This document shows, one piece after another, positions 46,047-54,278 of a stretch of DNA of 64,000 nucleotides. The translations under genes and the position numbers were made by a program. Numbering within the stretch: the first letter of the stretch is position 1; every line of letters starts with the position of its first letter. Under the pieces are notes generated by a model. That model was given only the letters and a program-made list of their open reading frames with translations. It had not been told where the DNA came from and searched no databases. Origin of the DNA: Frankia sp. AgB1.9 (GTDB lineage Bacteria; Actinomycetota; Actinomycetes; Frankiales; Frankiaceae); contig NZ_JADWYX010000024.1 in the NCBI RefSeq assembly GCF_016786355.1, forward strand, positions 35,816 to 99,815. Direction: 5' to 3'.

Positions 46047-47237
46047 TCAGCTCGTCGAGCAGGTGACGACGGCGTCCCGCAGCTCGTAGCTCATCAGCCC
46101 GTCGCACCAGGTCATGTCCGGGACGCGGGCGAGGCGGACGTCGGGCAGGCGCATCAGGGCGTCGAGGAACACCCGGGTCTCGGTGATCGCGACCTGGGCA
46201 CCGGGGCACCGGTGGCTGCCGTCGCCGAAGCTCATGTACGAGCCGACGGTCTTCTCACGCCTGGCCCGGTCGGGGTCGACCGCGTGCGGGCACTGGCCCA
46301 CCGTCGCCGGGTCGACGTTCGCGGCCCGGATGTTGACGGCGAGCAGCTCCCCCGCCTTCACCGAGTCCAATCCAAGGTCGGCGTCCTCGGTGGAGCGCCG
46401 GTGGAGCATCGCGGCGACCGGCTCCAGGCGCAGGATCTCCTCCAGGATCGCGGTCTGGTCGGCCTCGTCGCCGGCGGTGAAGCGGGCGCGCAGGGCGTCG
46501 TCGTCGAACAGGTGCCAGGCGGCCATCACGATGAACTCACGGGTCGTCACCATCCCGGCGACGGCGTAGGTCATGCACTCGGTGAGGATCGCCTTGTCCG
46601 GGTAACCCTCGTCGAGCAGGTGCGAGATGACGTCGTCCTGGCGCCGCTCGCGCCGGGATCTGATCGCGGGGCGCACGTCGCGGACGAAGAACCGCATCGC
46701 GTGCACGGCGGTCACGGCCTGCAGGCCGAAGCGCACGACGGGGTGCGCCCCGCGCAGCCGGGTGCCGAGCAGGGTCGCCTGGATGCGCTTGGCCATCCCG
46801 GCCTGGTTGCTGTCCGTCAGGCCGACGATCTCCGCGGCGACCGCGACGGCGAGCTTGTAGCTGAGCTTGTCGAGCTGGCCCGTTCCGGTGGCCCGCACCC
46901 CCGCCAGCAGCTCCTCGGTCGTCCGCTCCATGACCAGGCGGTGGCGGGCGCTGATGGCCTTCGGGGTGAAGAACCGGGCGATCGCCGTGCGCCGGCGGCG
47001 GTGACTGTCGCCGTCGAGGAAGAAGACCGGGCAGAACTCGTCCTCCGGGTCGATCTGGTCGGAGCTCGCACCGGCCTGCCGCATCTGCGCGCTGCGCAGG
47101 ATCGCGCGGCCCAGCTCGAAGCTGCCGACCACCCGCGCCCCGGCGTCGGCGTGCACCCGCTGCGCCGCCAGAGCCGCCGACTTGCGGTCGTCGCGCGTCG
47201 GGTCCAACGCACGCGCGGGGAGCTCCGTAGTGGTCAC
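46047..47237 (-). CDS. Cytochrome P450 with non-acidic I-helix motif
   Basis: The 396-residue P450 has ExxR motif EILR at 267-270 and heme loop FGDGSHRCPG with Cys344. The I-helix reads AGMVTT at 227-232, so the acidic residue normally preceding the conserved Thr is Val. That residue helps proton delivery for oxygen activation, so chemistry may differ or use peroxide (inference). Divergent from a TetR gene with a long perfect operator between them. Confidence 0.88.
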   Translation of the reverse strand: MTTTELPARALDPTRDDRKSAALAAQRVHADAGARVVGSFELGRAILRSAQMRQAGASSDQIDPEDEFCPVFFLDGDSHRRRRTAIARFFTPKAISARHRLVMERTTEELLAGVRATGTGQLDKLSYKLAVAVAAEIVGLTDSNQAGMAKRIQATLLGTRLRGAHPVVRFGLQAVTAVHAMRFFVRDVRPAIRSRRERRQDDVISHLLDEGYPDKAILTECMTYAVAGMVTTREFIVMAAWHLFDDDALRARFTAGDEADQTAILEEILRLEPVAAMLHRRSTEDADLGLDSVKAGELLAVNIRAANVDPATVGQCPHAVDPDRARREKTVGSYMSFGDGSHRCPGAQVAITETRVFLDALMRLPDVRLARVPDMTWCDGLMSYELRDAVVTCSTS

Positions 47238-47313
47238 AGCCGCCTCCAGGCCTTTGCCGATCCGGTGGACCGAACCGGTGGATCTCAGACAACCCAGGCA
47301 CAGCGTAGGCCAT

Positions 47314-47337
47314 CTCGTGCAAGAAGTCTTGCACGAG
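47314..47337. promoter_or_regulatory. TetR-type operator between P450 and TetR genes
   Basis: The arms CTCGTGCAAGA and TCTTGCACGAG are perfectly complementary over 11 bp with a 2-bp centre (AG). The site lies 77 bp upstream of the P450 start and 221 bp upstream of the TetR start. Confidence 0.85.
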
Positions 47338-47413
47338 TCACGGCGCCGCCAAGAGCCGCCCGGAACGCGGGTGGCCGCGTCTCACGGGGCGGCGATCTCG
47401 ACCTGCCAGGGTC

Positions 47414-47441
47414 GGGCGACTAGGTTCGGGCGACTAGGTTC
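47414..47441. repeat. 14-bp tandem duplication
   Basis: Two perfect units of GGGCGACTAGGTTC lie in the divergent P450/TetR gap. Confidence 0.8.
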
Positions 47442-47557
47442 GACGCCGGGCCGCGCTGGTGCCCGGAACAATGACCAGGTCTCGGGCCAGGGCAGGCGCC
47501 GGTACATCGACGAGGTCCGGCGACAGGCCTCGCGACGCACACGGAGGAGAGAACCCG

Positions 47558-48229
47558 ATGGTGGCCGGCGGCTCAGGCACCGGATCGGCCCCTGACGGGC
47601 CGCGCGGCGCCGCCCGGCAGTCCCCGAAGGCTCGCTCGTACGAGAACTCGCAGCGCTCCAGGCAGGCAGCGGCGACCCGGGAGCGCATCGTCGCCACCGC
47701 CACGGACCTGGTGCACGAGCTGCCGAACTGGGACTGGCGCAACCTGACCGTCCGCGCGGTGGCCAGGCGGGCCGGGGTGAACGAGAGCACGGTCTACCGG
47801 CATTTCGCCACCGAGCGCAACCTACGCGACGCCGTCCTGCGCCAGCTGGAGACCGAGGCGGGCGTCGAGCTGGAGAACCTCACCCTCGACAACTTCGGCC
47901 AGACGATCGCGCAGACGTTCACCTATCTGGCGACGTTCCCGATCGACAGCCAGCCGATCGAGGACCCGACCTTCGCGGCGCTCGACGAACGCCGCCGCCG
48001 CGCGCTGCGGGCCGCGCTCACCGAGTCAGCCGCCGGCTGGACCGACGAGGAACGCGAGATGACCGCCGCGGCGCTGGACGCCTACTGGAGCGTCGGCACC
48101 TTCGAGCGCATGGTCACCACGTGGGACCTCGACCCCGAGAAGGCGACCAGCGCCGCCACCTGGGTCATCGGCCTCATCGCGGCGGCGGTACGCGACGGGC
48201 GCGGCCCCGGAAAGCCCGCCGGGGCCTAG
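47558..48229 (+). CDS. TetR-family transcriptional regulator
   Basis: The 223-residue protein has a TetR HTH (RERIVATATDLVHELPNWDW, then VARRAGVNESTVYRHFATER) after a 35-residue low-complexity lead. I choose ATG 47558 because GGAGGAG lies 8 bp upstream; the frame is open to 47459. The perfect inverted repeat at 47314-47337 is its probable target, with the P450 as regulated gene. Its 3' end overlaps the convergent thiolase gene by 56 bp. Confidence 0.88.
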   Translation: MVAGGSGTGSAPDGPRGAARQSPKARSYENSQRSRQAAATRERIVATATDLVHELPNWDWRNLTVRAVARRAGVNESTVYRHFATERNLRDAVLRQLETEAGVELENLTLDNFGQTIAQTFTYLATFPIDSQPIEDPTFAALDERRRRALRAALTESAAGWTDEEREMTAAALDAYWSVGTFERMVTTWDLDPEKATSAATWVIGLIAAAVRDGRGPGKPAGA

Positions 48230-49373
48230 GCACGCCGACGCCGGCGCACATCGACACGACGCCGAGCGAGCTCCCCCGCCGGCGCAGCTCGTCGACCATC
48301 GTCACGACCATCCGGGCACCGGTGGCGGCGATCGGGTGGCCGAGGCTCGCGCCGCTGCCGTTGACGTTGACGATCTCGGGCTTGATGCCGAGCTTGCGGA
48401 TCGTCGCCACCGGCACCGAGCAGAACGCCTCGTTGACCTCGAACAGGTCGATGTCCGCGAGCGTCAGGCCGGCCCGGTCCAGCGCCTTCGGAATGGCCAG
48501 CGACGGGCCGAGCCCGGTCAGCGCGGGGGCGAGGCCCACCGAGGCCCACGAGCGGATCCGGGCCAGCGGCGCCAGGCCGTGCGCCGCCGCGTACTCGCCG
48601 CTGACGACGGTGACGGCGGCCGCGGCGTCGTTCAGACCGGCGGCGTTGCCGGCGGTCACCGTCGCGTCCGGCAGCTCGGGGTGCAGCAGCCGCAGCTGGG
48701 CGAGCGTCTCCACTGTCGTGCCCCGGCGCGGGAACTCGTCGGTGTCGAACACCTTCGTCGTCCCGTCCGGCTGCGGCACGTTGACCGGCACGATCTGGTC
48801 GACGAAGTAGCCGCCGTCGATCGACGCGATCGCCTGGCCGTGGCTGTAGGCGGCCCACTCGTCGACGTCGAGGCGGGTCAGGCCCAGCTCACGGGCGGTG
48901 TTCTCACCGACGGTGATCGACATGTCGAAGGCGGGGGCGTCCGCGGTCTCCGGGTGCGACGCCGACACCCACGTCACCGGGTTCCCGTCGGGGCCCCGCC
49001 TCGTCGTGGTCATCGCGCTGTTGGTCAGGCTCTCGGTGCCGCCGGCGATGACCACCTGGTCCATGCCGGCCCGCACGCTGCCCGCCGCGATCGCGACGGC
49101 CGCGAGGCCGCCGGCGCAGTGCTGGTTCGTCGCGATCCCGGCGACGTCGGCCAGGCCGAGGCGCACCGCGACGTTGCGGGACAGGACACCGCCACCCTGG
49201 TACGCCTCGGCCAGCACCAGGCCGTCGACGTCGCGGGCCGGCACCCCGGAACGCTCCAGCACGGCGGGCACGACGACCTCGGCGAGCTGGAACGCGTCCA
49301 GGCTGACCAGTGATCCCTTGCGGGCCCGCGCGATGGGCGTACGCGCGGTCGAGACGATGACTGCGTCGGTCAC
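48174..49373 (-). CDS. Thiolase (acetyl-CoA C-acyltransferase family)
   Basis: The 399-residue thiolase has nucleophile Cys in TNQHCAGGLAAVAIAAG (about residue 86), His in NGSGASLGHPIAATGARM and the second Cys in VVSMCAGVG. After MCAGVG the family normally ends within about ten residues of hydrophobic sequence. Here it runs into a basic 22-residue tail (VPRPRRAFRGRARR...) antisense to the TetR 3' end, which suggests loss of the native C-terminus. Role: thiolytic cleavage of 3-ketoacyl-CoA in beta-oxidation-like catabolism, or the reverse. Confidence 0.88.
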   Translation of the reverse strand: MTDAVIVSTARTPIARARKGSLVSLDAFQLAEVVVPAVLERSGVPARDVDGLVLAEAYQGGGVLSRNVAVRLGLADVAGIATNQHCAGGLAAVAIAAGSVRAGMDQVVIAGGTESLTNSAMTTTRRGPDGNPVTWVSASHPETADAPAFDMSITVGENTARELGLTRLDVDEWAAYSHGQAIASIDGGYFVDQIVPVNVPQPDGTTKVFDTDEFPRRGTTVETLAQLRLLHPELPDATVTAGNAAGLNDAAAAVTVVSGEYAAAHGLAPLARIRSWASVGLAPALTGLGPSLAIPKALDRAGLTLADIDLFEVNEAFCSVPVATIRKLGIKPEIVNVNGSGASLGHPIAATGARMVVTMVDELRRRGSSLGVVSMCAGVGVPRPRRAFRGRARRVPPPR

Positions 49374-49650
49374 GGTGAACTCCTCGGGGACGAACGCGCC
49401 CGGGAGACCGGGACGCTGTCAGACTGCTGCTGGTCGAGACCCACCGCCGGAGAAGGTCATCGTCGGCGGCCGACGCACCACACCCCGCCTGGGCACCGCC
49501 GCCGTGATACATCTACATATAACAGGCCCCCGGTGGGGTGCGTACATCGATCGGCCCGCGACCGCCGACACACCCTGCTCGGCCTCGCGAAGAACCGATC
49601 CGTTCCGGGGCGGCCACGCCCCGCCCACCGACTCCCGAGGAGCGAACACC

Positions 49651-51282
49651 GTGCGGCCTCTCCCGCAGCTGACACCGGCCAACACGTGGTTCTGGACGTC
49701 GGGCGCCGACGGCCGGCTGCGAATCCAGGGCTGCGCCGACTGCGGCACCCTCGTGCACCCGCCCGTGCCGATCTGCCCGAGCTGCCGGAGCCGGGCGTCG
49801 GCGCCGACCGAGGTCTCCGGGCGGGGCACGGTCATCGGCTTCACCGTGAACGCCCACCAGTGGCTGCCGGGCTTCGAGCCGCCCTACGTCATCGCGGTCG
49901 TCGCGCTCGCCGAGCAGGCCGACGTCCGGCTGACCACGAACATCGTCGGCTGCGCGCCGGACGAGGTGCACATCGGCCAGGAGGTCGCGGTCCGGTTCGA
50001 GCAGCACGAGGACGTGTGGCTGCCGCTGTTCGAGCCGACCGGCGGCACCGACCCGGTCGACCGCGTCCCCGAGCCGAGCCGGCCGGTCCCCCGCCCGCCC
50101 GTCAGCGACGAGCGGTTCGAGCACCGGTCCGTGCTCTCCGGCATCGGGCGCTCGGCGATCGGCCGGCGGCTCATGGTCGACCCGCTGTCGCTGACCGTCG
50201 ACGCCTGCCTGGAGGCGGTCGCCGACGCGGGCCTCACGCTCGCCGACATCGACGGCCTCTCGACCTACCCGGGCGGCGACGGCGCCCTGGGCGGGATGAG
50301 CGAGGGCGGGGTCACCGCGGTCGAGGAGGCGCTGCGGCTGAACCCGACCTGGATCAACGGCGGCATGGACATCCCCGGCCCGGGCGGCGCGGTGATCGCC
50401 GCGATGATGGCCGTGGCGAGCGGGCTGTGCCGCCACGTGCTGTGCTTCCGGACGGTCTGGGCGTCCACCTCCGCCGCCCTGGGCATCCACGCGGGCGGCG
50501 GCGGCCGGGTCTCCGGGATGTTCGAGTACCGGGGGCCGTTCGGGGCGATGTCGGCGGCGAACTGGATCGGCATGAACGCCAACCAGTACCTGCACCGCTA
50601 CGGCGCGACCCGGGAGCTGCTCGGCGCCATCGCGGTCAACGCCCGGGCGAACGCGGCCCGCAACCCGGCCGCGATCTACCGCACCCCGATGACGATGGAC
50701 GACTACTTCGCGGCCCGGCCGATCAGCTCGCCGTTCGGCCTGTACGACTGCGACGTGCCCTGCGACGGCTCGATCGCGATCATCGTCTCTGCCGCCGAGA
50801 CCGCGGGCGACCGGCCACGCCCGGCGATCCGGGTCGAGGCCGTCGGCACCCAGATCAACGAGCGGGTCTCCTGGGACCAGGGCACCCTCACCCACGAGCC
50901 GCAGGTCCTCGGCCAGGCCGCGCACCTGTGGAGCAGGACCAGCCTGCGCCCGGCCGACGTCGACGTCGCGCTGCTCTACGACGGCTTCACCTTCAACGCC
51001 GTCTCGTGGCTGGAGGCGCTCGGGTTCTGCGGGCTCGGCGAGGCGCAGGACTGGATCGACAAGGGCCGCCGGATCGCGCTGGACGGCGAGCTGCCGGTGA
51101 ACCCGCACGGCGGCCAGCTCTCCGAGGGCCGCACGCACGGCTTCGGGTTCCTCTACGAGGCGGTGGCGCAGCTGCGCCACGAGGCCGGCGCCCGCCAGGT
51201 CGCCGACGCCCGCACCGCCGTCGTGACGACCGGCGGCGGCACCCCGTCCGGTGTCCTCCTGCTGCAGCGCGACGCCCACTGA
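49651..51282 (+). CDS. DUF35 OB-fold / thiolase-like (lipid-transfer) fusion
   Basis: The 543-residue protein begins with a DUF35 module: rubredoxin-like zinc ribbon C28xxC31...C42xxC45, then an OB-fold (GRGTVIGFTVNAHQWLPGFE). From about residue 150 it is a non-specific lipid-transfer/SCP-x-type thiolase (VLSGIGRSAIGRRL, DIDGLSTYPG, NPHGGQLSEGRTHGFG). The usual thiolase Cys nucleophile is not evident. In steroid side-chain degradation separate DUF35 and Ltp2 proteins form a retro-aldolase; here they appear in one chain. I choose GTG 49651 with GAGGAG 8 bp upstream. Confidence 0.85.
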   Translation: MRPLPQLTPANTWFWTSGADGRLRIQGCADCGTLVHPPVPICPSCRSRASAPTEVSGRGTVIGFTVNAHQWLPGFEPPYVIAVVALAEQADVRLTTNIVGCAPDEVHIGQEVAVRFEQHEDVWLPLFEPTGGTDPVDRVPEPSRPVPRPPVSDERFEHRSVLSGIGRSAIGRRLMVDPLSLTVDACLEAVADAGLTLADIDGLSTYPGGDGALGGMSEGGVTAVEEALRLNPTWINGGMDIPGPGGAVIAAMMAVASGLCRHVLCFRTVWASTSAALGIHAGGGGRVSGMFEYRGPFGAMSAANWIGMNANQYLHRYGATRELLGAIAVNARANAARNPAAIYRTPMTMDDYFAARPISSPFGLYDCDVPCDGSIAIIVSAAETAGDRPRPAIRVEAVGTQINERVSWDQGTLTHEPQVLGQAAHLWSRTSLRPADVDVALLYDGFTFNAVSWLEALGFCGLGEAQDWIDKGRRIALDGELPVNPHGGQLSEGRTHGFGFLYEAVAQLRHEAGARQVADARTAVVTTGGGTPSGVLLLQRDAH

Positions 51283-51319
51283 CCCGCGGCGCCCACTGAC
51301 CCGCGACGCCCACTGACCA
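51269..51319. repeat. 17-bp triplication across a stop codon
   Basis: Three units of GCGACGCCCACTGACCC (second unit GCGGC..., third ends in A). The first contains the stop TGA (51280-51282) of the fusion gene. Confidence 0.9.
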
Positions 51320-51353
51320 CGGCCCTCTGGCCTGTCTCTGATCGGGGAGAACG

Positions 51354-52169
51354 ATGAACGAATCGGCACCGGCGCCGGTAGCGGTGGTCACCGGAGCGGC
51401 GAAGGGCATCGGCCGGGCGGTCACCCGCCGGTTCGTCGCCGACGGCGGGCGGGTCGTCGCCGGCGACGTCGACGAGGCCGGCCTCGCGGCGCTCGCCGAC
51501 GAGCTCGGCCCGGACGCGCTCGCGACGATCCGCTGCGACGTCACCGTCGAGGACGACATCGCGGCGCTCGTCGACCTCGCCACGGCGCGGTTCGGCCGGC
51601 TGGACACCGCGGTCGCCAACGCCGGCGGCGGGACGCTCAGCGAGATCGCCGACCACGACTTCGACGAGTGGCGCCGCGTCGTCGACCTCTGCCTGCACGG
51701 GGTGTTCCTGACCGTCAAGCACGCCAGCCGGGTGCTGCGCGACGCCGGCCACGGCGGCTCGATCATCGCGCTCGCCAGCCTCAACGCCATCCAGGCCGGC
51801 CGCGGCATGGGCGCGTACTGCGCCTCCAAGGCCGGCGTCGTCGCGCTGACCGAGGTCGCCGCGCTGGAGCTCGGCCGCCACGGCATCCGCGTCAACGCGC
51901 TCGCGCCCGGGCTGGTCCGCACGGCCCAGACCGGCGGCGTGTGGGCGCTGCCGGGCGTCCTGGACGAGTTCGTCGAGAACACCCCGCTCGGCCGGTTCGC
52001 CGAGCCGGAGGAGATCGCCAACCTCGTCGCGTTCCTCGCCTCCGACCAGGCCTCGTTCATCACCGGCGCGCTCTACAGCATCGACGGCGGCGCGCGGACC
52101 AGGCGGTACCCCGACATGGTCGCCGGGGTCGAACGGCTGCTCACCGCCGGCGCTCCCGCCGCCGGCTGA
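51354..52169 (+). CDS. SDR-family oxidoreductase
   Basis: The 271-residue classical SDR has VVTGAAKGIGRAVT, VANAGGGTLSE, active-site YCASKAGVV and C-terminal SIDGGART. It follows the DUF35-thiolase fusion by 71 bp and precedes two more SDRs, so it is probably a 3-hydroxyacyl-CoA or ring-alcohol dehydrogenase in the same pathway. Start ATG 51354 with GGGGAGAACG upstream. Confidence 0.88.
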   Translation: MNESAPAPVAVVTGAAKGIGRAVTRRFVADGGRVVAGDVDEAGLAALADELGPDALATIRCDVTVEDDIAALVDLATARFGRLDTAVANAGGGTLSEIADHDFDEWRRVVDLCLHGVFLTVKHASRVLRDAGHGGSIIALASLNAIQAGRGMGAYCASKAGVVALTEVAALELGRHGIRVNALAPGLVRTAQTGGVWALPGVLDEFVENTPLGRFAEPEEIANLVAFLASDQASFITGALYSIDGGARTRRYPDMVAGVERLLTAGAPAAG

Positions 52170-52202
52170 CCGCGGCTGTTCTAGCGCCTCTCCTCGCTGA
52201 CC

Positions 52203-52214
52203 TCTATACCTTTC
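52203..52214 (+). promoter_or_regulatory. Shared promoter-region motif TCTATACCTTTC
   Basis: Found 75 bp before the mycofactocin-type SDR start; 11 of 12 bases recur at 53222-53233 before the next SDR. Possibly a common operator or core promoter. Confidence 0.4.
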
Positions 52215-52288
52215 AGAAGAGCGTTCATTCCGTCGGGGCGCGCCGGCTATCCGCGCCGCCGTCGTACCGACAACCGAAGGGGTTTCTC

Positions 52289-53140
52289 ATGGGCAAGCTT
52301 GAGGGCAGGGTCGCCTTCATCACCGGCGCCGCCCGCGGCCAGGGCCGCAGCCACGCGATCCGCCTCGCCAGCGAGGGCGCGGACATCATCGCGATCGACC
52401 TCTGCGAGCAGATCGCCAGCGTGCCCTACCCGCTCGGCACCCCCGAGGACCTCGCCCAGACCGTCAAGGAGGTCGAGGCCCTCGGCCGCGGCATCGTCGC
52501 GGTCAAGGCCGACGTCCGGGAGCGCTCGCAGCTGAAGGCCGCCGTCGACGAGGGCATCGCCCGGTTCGGCCGCCTCGACATCGTCCTGGGCAACGCGGGC
52601 GTCTGCCCCTGGGACGACTTCTCCCTGGCCAGCGGCTTCGTCGACTGCACCGACGTCGACCTCATCGGCGTCATGAACACCGTCGCGGTCAGCCTGCCGC
52701 ACCTGACGGCCGGCGCCTCGATCATCCTGACCGGCTCCACCGCCGGCATGATGAAGGGCACCACCGAGGTCATGGGCAACACCGGCGGGGTCGGCTACTC
52801 CTGGGCCAAGCAGACCGTGGCGCGCTACACCGAGGTCCTCGCGCTGCAGCTCGCGCCCCACAACGTGCGGCTCAACGCGATCCACCCGACGAACGTCAAC
52901 ACCAACCTGCTGCAGAACGAGCGCATCTACAAGACGTTCCGCCCCGACCTGGAGAACCCGACCCGCGAGGACGCCGAGCTCGCGTTCCCCGTGCTCCAGT
53001 CGATGCCGATCCCGTACATCGAGCCGAACGACGTGAGCTCGCTGGTGCTGTTCCTCGCCTCCGACGACTCGAAGTACATCACCGGCCTCAACCTGCGCCT
53101 CGACGCCGGCGGCATGCTCAAGGGCGAACCGGCCTTCTGA
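52289..53140 (+). CDS. Mycofactocin-coupled SDR-family oxidoreductase
   Basis: The 283-residue SDR has FITGAARGQGRSHAIRLASE, the diagnostic insertion IASVPYPLGTPEDLAQTVKE after the first crossover, active-site YSWAKQTVARY and NAIHPTNVNTNL. The insertion is the hallmark of mycofactocin-dependent SDRs (carveol dehydrogenase-like), whose NAD is non-exchangeable and recycled through the peptide-derived cofactor mycofactocin. No mft biosynthesis genes are in the window. Substrate: probably a secondary alcohol, unknown. Start ATG 52289 with AAGGGG upstream. Confidence 0.9.
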   Translation: MGKLEGRVAFITGAARGQGRSHAIRLASEGADIIAIDLCEQIASVPYPLGTPEDLAQTVKEVEALGRGIVAVKADVRERSQLKAAVDEGIARFGRLDIVLGNAGVCPWDDFSLASGFVDCTDVDLIGVMNTVAVSLPHLTAGASIILTGSTAGMMKGTTEVMGNTGGVGYSWAKQTVARYTEVLALQLAPHNVRLNAIHPTNVNTNLLQNERIYKTFRPDLENPTREDAELAFPVLQSMPIPYIEPNDVSSLVLFLASDDSKYITGLNLRLDAGGMLKGEPAF

Positions 53141-53221
53141 CCGTCCACCGACCGCCGCCTGCCCCCGGGTCGGCGGCGGTCGCCGTCGTCAGCGGCCGAC
53201 GCCGCGGCACGCGTTGATAGA

Positions 53222-53233
53222 TCTAGACCTTTC
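53222..53233 (+). promoter_or_regulatory. Shared promoter-region motif TCTAGACCTTTC
   Basis: Second occurrence of the motif at 52203-52214, here 87 bp before the SDR start. Confidence 0.4.
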
Positions 53234-53319
53234 GGCCTAAGCTGACCACGTGGACAGCACCTGGGCCCCGCTGGGCCGACGACGTTCCCCGCTTCGGCGC
53301 CACCGGGTCGGAGGCTGAG

Positions 53320-54114
53320 ATGGACCTCGGCATCCGTGACAGCGGGTTCGTCATCGTCGGCGGCACGGCCGGTATGGGCCTGGCGACCGCGCAGGTCCTG
53401 GTCGCCGACGGCGCGCGGGTCGTGCTCGTCGGCCGGGACGCCGACCGGGCCAAGGCTGCCGTCGAGCGGGTCGGCGACCGGCGGGCGGCGGCGGTGATCG
53501 GCGACGTCAGCCGCCCCGGCGAGGCCGAGCGGATCCTGGCCGAGGCGGTCGAGGTGCTCGGCGGGCTCGCCGGCCTCGCCGTGACCACCGGAACCTCGAT
53601 GGCCGGGCACCGCAACCTGGAGACGGCGTCGGACGACGTCTGGGCCGAGGCCGTCGACGACGTGCTGATGGGAACGGTGCGCACGGTCCGGGCGGCCGTC
53701 CCGCACCTGGTCGCCGCCGGCGGCGGGACGGTCGTGACGACCGGGGCCTACGGCATGCGCGCCTACCATCCCGACCGGCTGCCGTACCTGACGCTGAAGA
53801 GCGGGGTCGCCGCGTTCACCAAGACCGTCGCCCGGGCGTACGGCGGCTCGGGGGTCCGGGCGAACTGCGTCTGCCCCGGCGCGATCGAGACGGCCTCGCT
53901 CGCGTCGATGCGCCAGGCGCTGGCGCAGCAGCGCGGTGTGCCGCCGGAGGGCCTGCTGGAGCAGGTCATGGTCGACGAGTGGCACATGGACGTCGCCCTG
54001 CGCCGCCCGGGCACGCCCACCGAGGTCGGCGAGCTCTTCGCCTTCCTCCTCTCGCCCCGCGCCGGCTACCTCACCGGCGCCGTCATCAACATCGACGGCG
54101 GCACCCAGTTCTGA
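53320..54114 (+). CDS. SDR-family oxidoreductase
   Basis: The 264-residue SDR has FVIVGGTAGMGLATAQVL, an NAG-like site replaced by TTGTSMAG, active-site YLTLKSGVAAF and a C-terminal INIDGGTQF. The lost Asn of the NNAG motif is unusual for a classical SDR. Same strand as and within the group of catabolic SDR genes. Substrate unknown. Confidence 0.85.
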   Translation: MDLGIRDSGFVIVGGTAGMGLATAQVLVADGARVVLVGRDADRAKAAVERVGDRRAAAVIGDVSRPGEAERILAEAVEVLGGLAGLAVTTGTSMAGHRNLETASDDVWAEAVDDVLMGTVRTVRAAVPHLVAAGGGTVVTTGAYGMRAYHPDRLPYLTLKSGVAAFTKTVARAYGGSGVRANCVCPGAIETASLASMRQALAQQRGVPPEGLLEQVMVDEWHMDVALRRPGTPTEVGELFAFLLSPRAGYLTGAVINIDGGTQF

Positions 54115-54278
54115 CCGGCCCCCTGGTCGGCGGCGGTGACCTTTGGCGAATCGGTTCTCGGGCGCAACGCGGCCGAAACCGGGTCGCGATGTCGTCGGTG
54201 TTCGCTCAGTACGCGGCCGAGTGGGTAGCCGGCGGTTCCGCACCGCCTCCGCCCGGCCATCGGAGGACAGTCCCTGCC

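Noticed and set aside
48898..49650. Upstream extension of the DUF35-thiolase frame
   Set aside because: It overlaps the divergent thiolase gene antisense and lacks motifs; GTG 49651 has a proper Shine-Dalgarno.
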